A stretch of DNA of 64,000 nucleotides from Chlorobium sp. N1. Its GTDB lineage: Bacteria > Bacteroidota > Chlorobiia > Chlorobiales > Chlorobiaceae. The translations under genes were made by a program, and so were the position numbers. A model generated the notes under the pieces. That model saw only the letters and a program-made list of their open reading frames with translations. It was not told where the DNA came from and ran no database searches. The stretch spans positions 1 through 64,000 of the forward strand of contig NZ_SJPA01000003.1 in NCBI RefSeq assembly GCF_004332115.1. Direction: 5' to 3'. Position 1 is the first letter of the stretch. Each line of letters begins with the position of its first letter. This document shows positions 26,723-35,630 of this stretch, in pieces.

Positions 26723-28405
26723 ATGAAGACAATGAATTACAAGAAGTATTCAGCCTATCCGGAGGTCGGCCTCGCCGACCGCACCTGGCCCGACCGAACC
26801 ATCGAGGCCGCACCGGTCTGGTGCAGCGTCGACCTCCGCGACGGCAACCAGGCCCTTCCGGTGCCGATGAGCGTGGACGAGAAGATCGCCATGTTCCGCC
26901 TCCTCGTCTCGGTCGGCTTCAAGGAGATCGAGGTCGGCTTCCCCTCAGCCTCCGCCACGGAGTTCGCCTTCGTCCGCCGCCTCGTCGAGGAGAGCCTCAT
27001 TCCCGACGACGTCACCATCCAGGTCCTGACGCAGGCCCGCGAGCACCTCATCCGCAGGACCTTCGAGGCCATCAGCGGGGCAAGGAACGCCATCGTCCAT
27101 CTCTACAACTCGACCTCGACCCTGCAGCGCGAGGTGGTCTTCGGGAAGAATATGGACGAGATCCGCCATATCGCCGTCGAGGGGACCCGCCTCGTCAGGC
27201 GCCTGAAGGACGAGAGCGGCAATGCCGGCATCCGCTTCGAGTACAGTCCGGAGAGCTTCACCGGCACCGAGCTCGACTACGCGCTCGACGTCTGCCATGC
27301 CGTGATGGAGGCCTGGGGAGCCTCGCAGGACGAGCCCGTCATCCTGAACCTTCCCTCAACGGTGGAGATGTCGCGGCCGAACGTCTATGCCGACCGGATC
27401 GAGTGGTTCTCGCGCAACCTCCGCGATCGCCGGGCGGCCATCATCAGCGTCCATGCCCACAACGACCGGGGCACGGCCGTCGCGACGGCGGAGTTCGCCC
27501 TCATGGCAGGCGCCGACCGTGTCGAGGGGGCGCTCTTCGGCAACGGTGAGCGGTGCGGCAACATGGACATCGTCACCATGGCGCTGAACCTCCTGACCCA
27601 GGGGGTGGATCCCGGCCTGGACTTCTCCGACCTGCCGCGCATCCGCGAGGTCTACCACCGCTGTACCCGCATGGATGTACACCCCCGCCACCCCTATGCG
27701 GGTGAGCTGGTCTACACCGCATTTTCGGGATCGCACCAGGATGCCATCAGCAAGGGGCTGAAGGCGCGCGGCCGGAAGGGCGGCGGACCCTGGGCGGTGC
27801 CGTACCTGCCGATCGACCCCGAAGACGTGGGGTGCACCTACGAAGCGATCGTGCGCATCAACAGCCAGTCCGGCAAGGGCGGGGTGGCCTACGTGCTCGA
27901 AAAGGAGTACGGCATCCAGATCCCAAGGTGGATGCAGCCCGACTTCGCAGAAGCGGTCCAGGCGGTCGCCGACCGGACGGGCGAGGAGTTATCGGCCGCC
28001 GACATCCACGAGCTCTTCCAGAGGGAGTACGTCCGGCCGCAGGGTGAGTTCGTACTGAAGAAGTGCAACATCAGCTGGGCCGACGACCCGGGTGCGGCGG
28101 CCGACGGGGCCGCCACCCGCATCTCGAGCGTTGTCGCCATGGACGGCCGCGACCTCTCGTTCGAGGCCGTGGGCAACGGTCCGCTCGACGCATTCTCCAA
28201 GGGGCTCATCGAGGCCGGCGGCCCGCAGTTCACGGTGGACGACTACGCCGAGCACGCCATCGGCCACAGCGCCGGTGCCACGGCCATCGCCTATGTGCGC
28301 GTCGGCTTTTCCGACGGCCGCGTCTCGTTCGGCGCAGGCACCGATTCCAATATCAGCCTTGCCTCCATCCGCGCCACCCTCAGCGCCCTCAACCGGCTCT
28401 ACTGA
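26723..28405 (+). CDS. leuA: 2-isopropylmalate synthase (type 2)
   Basis: A 560-residue enzyme of the longer LeuA class. The catalytic TIM barrel has WCSVDLRDGNQALP (metal-binding Asp), VGFPSAS, LYNSTSTLQREVVF, and HAHNDRGTAVA with the metal-binding His pair. The last 120 residues form the LeuA dimer/regulatory domain (ISSVVAMDGRDLSFEAVGNGPLDAFSKG), which binds leucine for feedback inhibition. It condenses acetyl-CoA with 2-oxoisovalerate. The stop overlaps the next start (TGATG), so it is translationally coupled to a metal transporter. Confidence 0.94.
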   Translation: MKTMNYKKYSAYPEVGLADRTWPDRTIEAAPVWCSVDLRDGNQALPVPMSVDEKIAMFRLLVSVGFKEIEVGFPSASATEFAFVRRLVEESLIPDDVTIQVLTQAREHLIRRTFEAISGARNAIVHLYNSTSTLQREVVFGKNMDEIRHIAVEGTRLVRRLKDESGNAGIRFEYSPESFTGTELDYALDVCHAVMEAWGASQDEPVILNLPSTVEMSRPNVYADRIEWFSRNLRDRRAAIISVHAHNDRGTAVATAEFALMAGADRVEGALFGNGERCGNMDIVTMALNLLTQGVDPGLDFSDLPRIREVYHRCTRMDVHPRHPYAGELVYTAFSGSHQDAISKGLKARGRKGGGPWAVPYLPIDPEDVGCTYEAIVRINSQSGKGGVAYVLEKEYGIQIPRWMQPDFAEAVQAVADRTGEELSAADIHELFQREYVRPQGEFVLKKCNISWADDPGAAADGAATRISSVVAMDGRDLSFEAVGNGPLDAFSKGLIEAGGPQFTVDDYAEHAIGHSAGATAIAYVRVGFSDGRVSFGAGTDSNISLASIRATLSALNRLY

Positions 28406-29277
28406 TGCATCGCGCGCTGCGCATCCTTCTGCTGCTCCTCATGGCGCTGCCTTCGGGCTGCGCCGTACCGGAGCGGGACGGCCGCATGCGGGTGGCGGTC
28501 TCCATCCAGCCGCTGGCATGGTTCGCAGAGAGAATCGCCGGCGGGCGGGCCACGGTGGAGGTGATGGTGCCGCCGGGCGGCAACCCGCATACCTACGAGC
28601 CGCTTCCGCGCCAGATGGCCGCGCTCGACGGCGCTGCGCTTTTCGTCAAGGCCGGATCCGGCGTCGAGTTCGAGCTCGACTGGATGCCTCGCTTCCTCGC
28701 CCTCAATCCCGGGCTCAGGGTGTGCGACGCCTCCAGGGGGGTGCGGCTGCTTCCGATGGGCGGGGAGGCGCACGCCGGAGGCCACGACCACCGCATGGAT
28801 CCCCATTTCTGGCTCGATCCCTCCAACGGCCTTCTCATCGCCGACAACATCGCCCGTTCGATGGCCGGGGCGGATCCTTCCGGTGCCGAAACCTACCTGG
28901 CCAATGCCGAGCTGCTGAAGCGCGAGCTGCGGGAGCTGGACCGCTCGATCCGCACCGCGCTTGCGCCCTCGCGCGGCGGCAGCTTCCTGGTCTTCCATCC
29001 CGCCTGGGGGTACTATGCCCATGCCTATGGACTGCGCCAGCTTGCCGCCGAGTCGGGCGGCAAGGAGCTGACGCCCCGCCAGATGCGCAGCGTCGTCGAT
29101 CGGGCCCGGGCCGAGGGTATCAGGGTGGTGTTCGTCTCTCCCGAGTTCAGTTCCGCCCAGGCCGCCGCCATCGCCAGGGAGATCGACGGCGTCACGCGTG
29201 TCGTCGATCCGCTTGCCATGGACTATTCCGCCAACCTCCTCAGGGCGACGGAAGCGTTCCGGGAGGCGATCAGGTGA
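28405..29277 (+). CDS. znuA: Zinc/manganese ABC transporter, substrate-binding lipoprotein
   Basis: A 290-residue cluster 9 (ZnuA/TroA-type) binding protein. The signal peptide ends in lipobox LPSGC (Cys19). Metal ligands are suggested by GGNPHTYEPLP, the His-rich loop HAGGHDHRMDPHFWLDP, FHPAWGYYAHAYGL and the C-terminal DPLAMDY. The short His-rich loop suggests zinc, but manganese is possible. The start ATG overlaps the leuA stop; the end overlaps the ATPase start (GTGA). Confidence 0.88.
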   Translation: MHRALRILLLLLMALPSGCAVPERDGRMRVAVSIQPLAWFAERIAGGRATVEVMVPPGGNPHTYEPLPRQMAALDGAALFVKAGSGVEFELDWMPRFLALNPGLRVCDASRGVRLLPMGGEAHAGGHDHRMDPHFWLDPSNGLLIADNIARSMAGADPSGAETYLANAELLKRELRELDRSIRTALAPSRGGSFLVFHPAWGYYAHAYGLRQLAAESGGKELTPRQMRSVVDRARAEGIRVVFVSPEFSSAQAAAIAREIDGVTRVVDPLAMDYSANLLRATEAFREAIR

Positions 29278-30032
29278 AGGAGCCCGTCGTCGCCTGCGAA
29301 GGGCTCCGGGTCCGCCTCGGCGGCGTCGATGTCTTGAGGGGGCTTACCCTCTCGGTCTTCGAGGGGGATTTCATCGGCATCGTGGGTCCCAACGGCGGAG
29401 GGAAGACGACCCTGCTTCGCTGCATCCTGGGGCTCCTTCGTCCGACCGAGGGCACCATCCGTGTTTTCGGCGATCCGCCGGGCGCCTCTTTCGGCCGGGT
29501 CGGCTACGTGCCGCAGCGGCTCTTCTTCGATCGCGATTTCCCGATCGATGTCGAGGGGCTCGTGCTGATGGGCCGGCTTTCCCGCAAGCGTCTTCTGCAG
29601 CGCTACGGGCGGGACGACCGACGGAAGGTTGACATGGCCCTCGAAACGACAGGCCTCGGGCCGATCCGGCGCCGCCAGGTCGGGGCCCTTTCCGGCGGCG
29701 AGCTGCAGCGTGCCCTCATCGCCCGCGCACTGGTCGGCGACCCCGAACTGCTGCTGCTCGACGAGCCGACCGCCAGCGTCGACCCCGACATGAAGACAAG
29801 CATCTACGACCTGCTCGAGGGACTGCGCGGCCGGATGACCATCATGCTCGTCAGCCACGATACCGGGGCGATCAGCCGCAGGGTGACGAGGGTCGCCTGC
29901 CTCAACTGCACCCTCGACATGCATGAGGAGGGCTCCTCGCTTCCCCACGGCACCCTCGACGATCTCTACCGCTATCCGGTCGACGCCATACGCCACAACC
30001 AGCCGGTGCCTCCGGCACGAACCGGAGACTGA
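29274..30032 (+). CDS. znuC: Zinc/manganese ABC transporter, ATP-binding protein
   Basis: A 252-residue ATPase from GTG overlapping the znuA stop. Walker [13 protein letters not shown]-loop YVPQRLFFD, signature [15 protein letters not shown], Walker [13 protein letters not shown] and switch His in LVSHD are intact. The C-terminal ~35 residues contain a HNQP-type tail with extra His/Cys ([12 protein letters not shown]). It energises the permease encoded 4 bases downstream. Confidence 0.9.
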   Translation: MKEPVVACEGLRVRLGGVDVLRGLTLSVFEGDFIGIVGPNGGGKTTLLRCILGLLRPTEGTIRVFGDPPGASFGRVGYVPQRLFFDRDFPIDVEGLVLMGRLSRKRLLQRYGRDDRRKVDMALETTGLGPIRRRQVGALSGGELQRALIARALVGDPELLLLDEPTASVDPDMKTSIYDLLEGLRGRMTIMLVSHDTGAISRRVTRVACLNCTLDMHEEGSSLPHGTLDDLYRYPVDAIRHNQPVPPARTGD

Positions 30033-30036
30033 AGCC

Positions 30037-30858
30037 ATGGTGCACGAGATCCTTTCCTACGAGTTCATGCGCAATGCGCTGCTTGCGGCCCTGCTCTCGA
30101 GCGTGGCCTGCGGTATCATCGGCAGTTACGTGGTGGTCCGCCGAATCGGCTTCATCAGCGGCGGCATCGCCCATACGGCCTTCGGCGGCATCGGGCTCGG
30201 GTACTGGCTCGGGGTGAACCCGCTTCTCGGCGTCATTCCCGTCAGCCTGCTGGCGGCGCTCGGCATCGGGCTGCTCGGCAAGAAGGCGAAGGTGTCGGAA
30301 GACACCGCCATCGGGACCTTCTGGGCGGCGGGCATGGCTGTCGGCGTGATTTTCATCGGCCTGACGCCGGGCTATGCTCCCAACCTCTTCAGCTACCTGT
30401 TCGGCAACATTCTCACCGTCCCCTCCTTCGACCTCTGGATGATCTTCCTGCTCGACGCGGTGATCGTCGCCACGGCCTTCCTGTTCCAGAAGGAGCTTCT
30501 GGCAATCTCCTTCGACGAGGAGTACGCCAGCGTTTCGGGGGTTCCCTCGACGGCGTTCTACCTCCTCCTGCTCTCTTTGATCGCGCTGACGGTGGTGGTG
30601 ATGGTGAGGGTGGTGGGAATCGTGATGGTAATCGCGCTCCTGACGGTGCCGGCCGCCATCGCAAGGAGGTTCAGCCGGAGCCTTCCGGCCATGATGGCGC
30701 TGGCAACCGTCCTTTCGCTCCTCTTCAGCGTCATAGGGCTCTGGCTCTCCTACCTGTTCAACCTCGCCTCCGGAGCCACCATCATTCTCGTCGCCGCCGC
30801 CGCATTCCTCCTCGTGCAGCTCGCGGGTTTTACCCGGGGGTCTGCCGCGGAACGATAA
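30037..30858 (+). CDS. znuB: Zinc/manganese ABC transporter, permease
   Basis: A 273-residue ABC-3 family membrane protein with about eight hydrophobic segments; typical blocks are [29 protein letters not shown] and [19 protein letters not shown]. Start at 30037, four bases after znuC. Its last 29 bases overlap the convergent uspA gene end. Confidence 0.9.
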   Translation: MVHEILSYEFMRNALLAALLSSVACGIIGSYVVVRRIGFISGGIAHTAFGGIGLGYWLGVNPLLGVIPVSLLAALGIGLLGKKAKVSEDTAIGTFWAAGMAVGVIFIGLTPGYAPNLFSYLFGNILTVPSFDLWMIFLLDAVIVATAFLFQKELLAISFDEEYASVSGVPSTAFYLLLLSLIALTVVVMVRVVGIVMVIALLTVPAAIARRFSRSLPAMMALATVLSLLFSVIGLWLSYLFNLASGATIILVAAAAFLLVQLAGFTRGSAAER

Positions 30859-31288
30859 GGACCGGGCAGGTTGCCTTCCTGACGACCCCTTCAGAAACGC
30901 TTCCAACCAGCAGGTGGAAGAGCGCCCCGTGGCCGTGCGATCCGACGATGATCATGCCGGCTCCTATGCGCTGCGCTTCGCCGACGATGCGCTCGACCTC
31001 ATCGCCGTCCACGCCGAGCGCCGTGGCCCGGATGCCGCTTTGGCGGAGGGCTTCTGCCATGGCTTCGATCCGATCCTTTCCCGAGCCGTCGGTGCCGTCG
31101 GGCAGGGCCTCTCCGCCTGCCGGCAGCGGGATGAGCTCGGTTTCGGGGTAGAGGTCGAAGGCACTCGATACCGGCGGCCGGACGTGCAGGAGGACGGCTT
31201 CTGCGGAAAGCCCCCTGGCGAGCCGCTCCGTTTCGCGGAGGACGGGCTCCGTCAGTTCCGAAAAGTCGATGGCGGCGAGCAGTTTCAT
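30830..31288 (-). CDS. Universal stress protein (UspA family)
   Basis: A 152-residue USP domain: N-terminal [22 protein letters not shown], an LLHVRPP strand, and the ATP-binding G-x2-G-x9-G motif in [24 protein letters not shown]. Expected to bind ATP and dimerise. Its start overlaps the mobBA stop (ATGA), so it is translationally coupled to that gene, and its 3' end overlaps znuB on the other strand. Confidence 0.9.
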   Translation of the reverse strand: MKLLAAIDFSELTEPVLRETERLARGLSAEAVLLHVRPPVSSAFDLYPETELIPLPAGGEALPDGTDGSGKDRIEAMAEALRQSGIRATALGVDGDEVERIVGEAQRIGAGMIIVGSHGHGALFHLLVGSVSEGVVRKATCPVLIVPRQTPG

Positions 31289-32406
31289 TGGCGGCGGTTC
31301 TTTCTTTCGGAAAACGCCTGCTGCGCAACAGAGCGTTCCCCGGGGGTGTTGATGTTCTGCATGAAGAGGGCGTCCGGGGCCTCGAGCTCCTCGATGGGAA
31401 CGTTGGAGAGGAAGTCGCTGAGCCCGTTGAGCCCCTCTGCGTGGCGGAGCAGGAGCGGGGTTCCGGACTTCGGTTCGTAGCAGGCCGGAAGCGGCTCGAA
31501 GCGGCCCGACCGGGGGCTGCGCCAGGCCGTGGCGAAGCGGAGCGGGTTGCGGCCGGCGGCGAGTCGCCCCAGGGTGTCGCAATCGAGGAAGGGGAGGTCG
31601 CAGGCCAGGACCAGGAACGCCCTTCCCGGCAGCGCGCGCTGTGCGGAGAGCAGTCCGCCCATCGGCCCCATGTCGAGGTAACTGTCGGTGATGATCGGCA
31701 TGCCGGAGGCCGCGTACTCTTCCGCCTGCTCGCTCCTGCAGGAGATGCAGACCTCCCGGCAGAACGGGGCGAGCAGCTCCCGGGCGTACTCCAGCTGGTT
31801 CTTGCCGTGGTAGTCCAAAAGCGCCTTGTCGCAGCCCATCCGGGAGCTTCTGCCGCCGGCGAGCACGAGGCCTGCGAGCGGTGCGGCGCGTCCGAGCAGG
31901 TGGCGTTCGACGAAATCCGCCACGGCCCTGGTGTCGTCGCGGTGAAGGACGGGAACACCCTCGAGGAAGGGGGTGCGGTAGGAGGACGGATCGTCGGGGA
32001 CTGCAAGCGCCAGGACCTCGCCGACCGAGCCTTCCTCGATCAGCCGGAGGATCTTCCTCCCGGAGTCGACGAGGACGATTTTGGGGATGGGGAGCTCCTT
32101 GAGCCCTTCGACGATGAGCATGTCGCAGCTCCGGAAGGCGAAGCGCTCGAACTCCATCGGTTCGGGAGGGGCGTGGGAAATGGCGGCCTTTTTGTCGGGT
32201 CCCGACACCATGACGGTGGCGGCGCCCGCCCTGGCCGCCAGATCGGAGTCCTTTCCTTCGCGGTCTATGTCGAAGCGGTGGCAGCCGTGCTTGTAGTAGC
32301 CCACCCTGTGGCGGGCCGCAAGATCGCGCACCACTGCGGTGGCCAGGGTGGTCTTGCCCGAGCCGGAGTAGCCGCAGAAGGCAAGTTCAGAGGGGTGGAA
32401 GAGCAT
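31285..32406 (-). CDS. mobBA: Fused MobB-MobA molybdenum cofactor guanylyltransferase
   Basis: A 373-residue two-domain protein. The N-terminal MobB part (about 1-165) has the P-loop FCGYSGSGKTTLA, HGCHRFDIDREGKDS and LIVEGLKELPIPK. The C-terminal MobA part (about 175-360) has GLVLAGGRSSRMGCDKALL and LACDLPFLDCDTL, with Mg-binding Asp. MobA attaches GMP to molybdopterin; MobB binds GTP and helps. The order MobB then MobA is a natural fusion with no internal stop. It follows the small YqaE-like gene by 26 bases. Confidence 0.9.
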   Translation of the reverse strand: MLFHPSELAFCGYSGSGKTTLATAVVRDLAARHRVGYYKHGCHRFDIDREGKDSDLAARAGAATVMVSGPDKKAAISHAPPEPMEFERFAFRSCDMLIVEGLKELPIPKIVLVDSGRKILRLIEEGSVGEVLALAVPDDPSSYRTPFLEGVPVLHRDDTRAVADFVERHLLGRAAPLAGLVLAGGRSSRMGCDKALLDYHGKNQLEYARELLAPFCREVCISCRSEQAEEYAASGMPIITDSYLDMGPMGGLLSAQRALPGRAFLVLACDLPFLDCDTLGRLAAGRNPLRFATAWRSPRSGRFEPLPACYEPKSGTPLLLRHAEGLNGLSDFLSNVPIEELEAPDALFMQNINTPGERSVAQQAFSERKNRRQ

Positions 32407-32432
32407 GCCGGCCTCTGCTCCGGAGGAGCTGC

Positions 32433-32603
32433 TCAGGCTTTCGGCTGGCGCTGTTCCCGGGCCATCATCACCAGGGCGGCGACCACGCCGGGAACCCAGC
32501 CGAACACGGTGAGCAGGCCGGTGAGCATGATGGTGCCCGCTTCCTTGTTCATGACGGCTGCAGGGGGGAGGACGAAAGCGAGAATGAGTCGTTTGGTGTC
32601 CAT
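32433..32603 (-). CDS. Small YqaE/Pmp3-like membrane protein
   Basis: A 56-residue protein with two hydrophobic segments (LILAFVLPPAAVM and LTGLLTVFGWVPGVVAALVMM). The pattern P-P-A-A-V followed by W-x-P-G-V-x-A-A resembles the Pmp3/YqaE (UPF0057) stress-linked membrane proteins. A GGAG site precedes the ATG. It heads the run YqaE-mobBA-uspA. Confidence 0.75.
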   Translation of the reverse strand: MDTKRLILAFVLPPAAVMNKEAGTIMLTGLLTVFGWVPGVVAALVMMAREQRQPKA

Positions 32604-32807
32604 ATGGCGCTCCGTGGCGGTTGGGTTGATCGTTGTAGGGCTATGTGCTGATAATATATGAAGCGGGGGCCTCCAATGCAAAATCGCCCACGGACCGGGC
32701 GCTGCTTGCATATTGAACTGAAAATGGTAAATTAGACTCCCTTCAGCATGGTTCCTGCTCTCGTCAGGCATGCGATCACACTCTGAACATAAATTGCAAT
32801 CAACTTG

Positions 32808-33128
32808 GTGAACACACTTCATCCCAGCGTCCTGCCGGATGATTTCGACGAGGTTGTCGACGAGCCGAATTTCAACAATCCCAATACCTCGCCACACCCG
32901 CCCAGCCCTTACGCAGACCTCGAAAAGAAGTACCGCAAGAACCGTTTCAACAAAAGCAGGAACCGTGCCTCGTCATCTGCCTCCGGCATCGGCGGACAGG
33001 CCGGCAGCGCCGCCTCCAGCGGCACCGGCGGCAACCGACAGCAGAAGCGGAAGTCGAAAAAGAAGTCGTCGCAGAACTCTTCGCGTCCTGCCTCCAAACG
33101 TCGCAACGCATCGTCTAAAAAGCAGTAA
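32808..33128 (+). CDS. Hypothetical low-complexity basic protein
   Basis: A 106-residue frame from GTG (TTG at 32805 is an alternative). The first 40 residues are acidic and Asn/Pro-rich (PDDFDEVVDEPNFNNPN, PHPPSPYADLEKKYRKNRFN); the rest is Ser, Gly, Lys and Arg-rich (NRQQKRKSKKKSSQNSSRP) with no predicted fold. The strong sorting of acidic then basic halves argues for a real, disordered nucleic-acid-binding protein, but no family is recognised and no clear ribosome site is seen. Confidence 0.5.
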   Translation: MNTLHPSVLPDDFDEVVDEPNFNNPNTSPHPPSPYADLEKKYRKNRFNKSRNRASSSASGIGGQAGSAASSGTGGNRQQKRKSKKKSSQNSSRPASKRRNASSKKQ

Positions 33129-33275
33129 CGCCCTTTCATCCCCTCGCCCGACGCCCCTTTGCAGGCGGCTCCATTCTCATGGAACCGTTTGAACTCTCCA
33201 CGGAAGATGCGTAGCTTATAGTTGCAGGCCGCGAGTATGCCTGCATCCTGTACTACACCAAAAAATGCCATCGTC

Positions 33276-33791
33276 ATGCTGCTCATCAACCGTTTCATCA
33301 AGCTCATCGAAAACCATGCCGAAACCCTTTCGGCCAAATGGGTCGATGCCGTCCGCAAGAGCCCGCTGACGGCCGGGTATGCCAAGCTTTCCAAAGCGGA
33401 GCTGCACGATATCGTCTACGGTCGTTTCCGCAAGCTCGGCGAGTGGGTGGAGAAGAAGGACGGCCTTGACCGCCAGATCGCCGAGCACTTCCTCCAGGTC
33501 GGAGCGGAGCGGGCGGAGACCGGCATCAAGGTCAGCGAAATGGCCTACTCCCTGATGCTGGAGCGCGACCTCATCTGGCGCTACATTCTCGAAGAGGGCA
33601 TCATCACCGAGGGAATCGATCTCAACCGCGCCATCGAGTTCTCGCACCGGCTGAACCATTTCTACGAGAAGGCGGTCTATTTCGCGCTGGTCGGTCATGA
33701 GAACCACGGCGTTCCGGCACCCCGGACGCAGGAGGAGGGCTTTTTCGAGAGCACCTTCGAAGGGTTCCGCCACTGGCTCATGGTTGAGTAG
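33276..33791 (+). CDS. RsbRD N-terminal-like sensor domain protein
   Basis: A 171-residue all-helical protein. The pattern KLIENHAETLSAKWVDAV, LHDIVYGRFRKLGEWVEKK, HFLQVGAERAETGIKVSEM and LERDLIWRYILEEG fits the RsbRD N-terminal domain, a globin-like sensor usually attached to STAS or other output domains. Here it stands alone, without an output domain, so it may act by protein interaction. Start at the ATG 33276; ATG 33237 or TTG 33222 are alternatives. Confidence 0.68.
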   Translation: MLLINRFIKLIENHAETLSAKWVDAVRKSPLTAGYAKLSKAELHDIVYGRFRKLGEWVEKKDGLDRQIAEHFLQVGAERAETGIKVSEMAYSLMLERDLIWRYILEEGIITEGIDLNRAIEFSHRLNHFYEKAVYFALVGHENHGVPAPRTQEEGFFESTFEGFRHWLMVE

Positions 33792-33803
33792 TCTCCCCCC
33801 GTC

Positions 33804-34646
33804 GTGCCGTCCCTTTCCGCGGGGCCCCTGGCCCCGCAGACCCCTTCCCGCCCTTTTGAGATACAGGCGCACCGCGGCGCCCGCTCCCTTTTTGCAGAGA
33901 ACACCATTCCGGCGTTTACGGCTGCCGCCGACCTCGGCGTGCGGGTCGTCGAGCTCGACCTCACGGTGTCGGCCGACATGCAGGCCTTCGTCGCCCACGA
34001 TCCCTGGATCGAGCTTCAGGGAGGGCGCCGCCGCCCCATCTACGCCATGCACTCGCAGGAGGTCGTGCGTTTCGACTGCGGCGCGCCGGATCCCCGTTTT
34101 CCGGGCCAGCAGCGCGTCCGCTCCTCCCGTCCCCTGCTCTCCGAGGTGTTCCGTTCGGTCGATAGGCATCTTGAGGCTTCCCGGGAGCCCATGACCTACA
34201 ATCTCGAACTCAAGTCCTGGCCCTCGAGGGACAATCTCTTCCATCCACCCCCGGCCGTGTTCGTCCGTCTGGTGCTCGAAGCGGCGCGCCGGGTCGGCGT
34301 GCTCCGCCGGATCCGCATCCAGTCGTTCGATTTGCGGGTGGTCCGCGAGGCCTGGCGTCAGATGCCGGAGGTTCCCTGCGGCCTGCTCGTCGAGCGGTCC
34401 GACGCCATCCGTCCCTCCCTGCGCCGGCTCGGCTTCCGCCCGGCATGGGTGAACCCCCGCCACCCGCTCCTCACCGCGGAGCTGGTCCGCCATCTCCACG
34501 CTCTCGGCATCAGAACGGCCGCATGGACCGTCAACGACCCCCGGGAGATGCTCCGGCTCTCCGGGATGGGGGTCGACGCGATCATCACCGATCATCCCGA
34601 ACGGGCGCTGGCCTTTGCATCTGAGGGAGGCAATCGCTATCTATAA
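33804..34646 (+). CDS. Glycerophosphodiester phosphodiesterase
   Basis: A 280-residue GDPD-family enzyme from a GTG 12 bases after the previous gene. Catalytic motifs: QAHRGARSLFAENTIPAF (first His/Arg), VELDLTVSADMQAFVAHD (metal Glu/Asp and second His), YNLELKSW (third acid). The C-terminal WTVNDPREMLRLSGMGVDAIITDHPE is canonical. It hydrolyses glycerophosphodiesters to glycerol-3-phosphate and alcohol. No signal peptide is seen. Confidence 0.88.
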   Translation: MPSLSAGPLAPQTPSRPFEIQAHRGARSLFAENTIPAFTAAADLGVRVVELDLTVSADMQAFVAHDPWIELQGGRRRPIYAMHSQEVVRFDCGAPDPRFPGQQRVRSSRPLLSEVFRSVDRHLEASREPMTYNLELKSWPSRDNLFHPPPAVFVRLVLEAARRVGVLRRIRIQSFDLRVVREAWRQMPEVPCGLLVERSDAIRPSLRRLGFRPAWVNPRHPLLTAELVRHLHALGIRTAAWTVNDPREMLRLSGMGVDAIITDHPERALAFASEGGNRYL

Positions 34647-34685
34647 TGCAGCCAAGACCTCTTCGGGAGGCCCAACCAATCCATT

Positions 34686-35630
34686 GTGACCCCTATGGCA
34701 TTCACCCATCTTGACGGCGACGGAAACGTCGCCATGGTCGACGTTTCCTCGAAACCCGGTACCCTGCGCACTGCACGGGCCGGGGGCCGGATATCCCTCC
34801 ATCCTGACACCGTCCGGATGATCCGGGGTGATGGGATGCCGAAAGGCAACGTGCTGACCGCGGCCAAGATCGCCGGCATCCAGGCGGCCAAGCAGGCATC
34901 CTCGCTCATTCCGCTCTGCCACCAGCTGAACCTCTCCTGGATCGACCTCTCCTTCGAAATCGAGCCGGACGGCGTCAGGATCGAGTCGACGGCCCGTACG
35001 AAGGAGTCGACCGGCGTGGAGATGGAGGCCTTGACGGCCGTCTCTGTTGCGGCCCTTACCATCTACGATATGTGCAAGGCCGTCGACAAGGAGATGGAGA
35101 TCGGCGGTGTGCGGCTGCTCTCGAAGAGCGGCGGGAAGGAGAGCGCTTCCGGTTTTCGGCCGAAAAGCGCTGTCATCGTGCTCTCGGACTCCGTTTCGGC
35201 CGGAAAGGCCGTCGACCGGTCGGGCGCCATCCTTCGCGACGGGCTGCTCGCCGCCGGGTGCGAGGTCGGCGACGTCCGGGTGGTTCCTGACGAGCCCTCG
35301 GAGCTCGAGAGGGTTCTCGATGCGCTCCTGGCCGAGGGGGTGGAGCTTGTCCTCACCTCCGGCGGAACCGGGCTCGGGCCCCGCGACATTACCGTCGATA
35401 CCCTTCTCCCGAAGTTTTCGCGCCGTCTTCAGGGCGTCGAGCAGGCGCTCCAGGGGTGGGGACAGACCAAGACGCGCAGGGCCATGCTCTCCCGGCTCGC
35501 CGCCGGCGTGATCGGTCACAGCGTCGTCGTCTGCCTCCCTGGCAGCGCCGGGGCCGCCGCCGATGCGCTCGAGGTGATCGTGCCGCCGCTCTTCCACGCC
35601 TTCGCAATGCTGAACGGGGAGGGCCACTGA
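34686..35630 (+). CDS. moaC: Fused MoaC-MogA molybdenum cofactor protein
   Basis: A 314-residue fusion. Residues about 4-155 are MoaC, cyclic pyranopterin monophosphate synthase (FTHLDGDGNVAMVDVSSK, KIAGIQAAKQASSLIPLCHQL, VEMEALTAVSVAALTIYDMCKA). Residues about 160-314 are a MogA/MoaB molybdopterin adenylyltransferase domain (VIVLSDSVSAGKA, LVLTSGGTGLGPRDITVDTL). The start is GTG 34686 or ATG 34695. It overlaps moeA by one base pair triplet (TGATG), so three successive Moco steps are encoded together. Confidence 0.92.
   Translation: MTPMAFTHLDGDGNVAMVDVSSKPGTLRTARAGGRISLHPDTVRMIRGDGMPKGNVLTAAKIAGIQAAKQASSLIPLCHQLNLSWIDLSFEIEPDGVRIESTARTKESTGVEMEALTAVSVAALTIYDMCKAVDKEMEIGGVRLLSKSGGKESASGFRPKSAVIVLSDSVSAGKAVDRSGAILRDGLLAAGCEVGDVRVVPDEPSELERVLDALLAEGVELVLTSGGTGLGPRDITVDTLLPKFSRRLQGVEQALQGWGQTKTRRAMLSRLAAGVIGHSVVVCLPGSAGAAADALEVIVPPLFHAFAMLNGEGH

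Noticed and set aside
28063-28404. Upstream extensions of znuA and znuC frames into leuA
   Set aside because: They overlap the conserved leuA regulatory domain and read as shadow sequence; signal peptide and Walker regions define the true starts.
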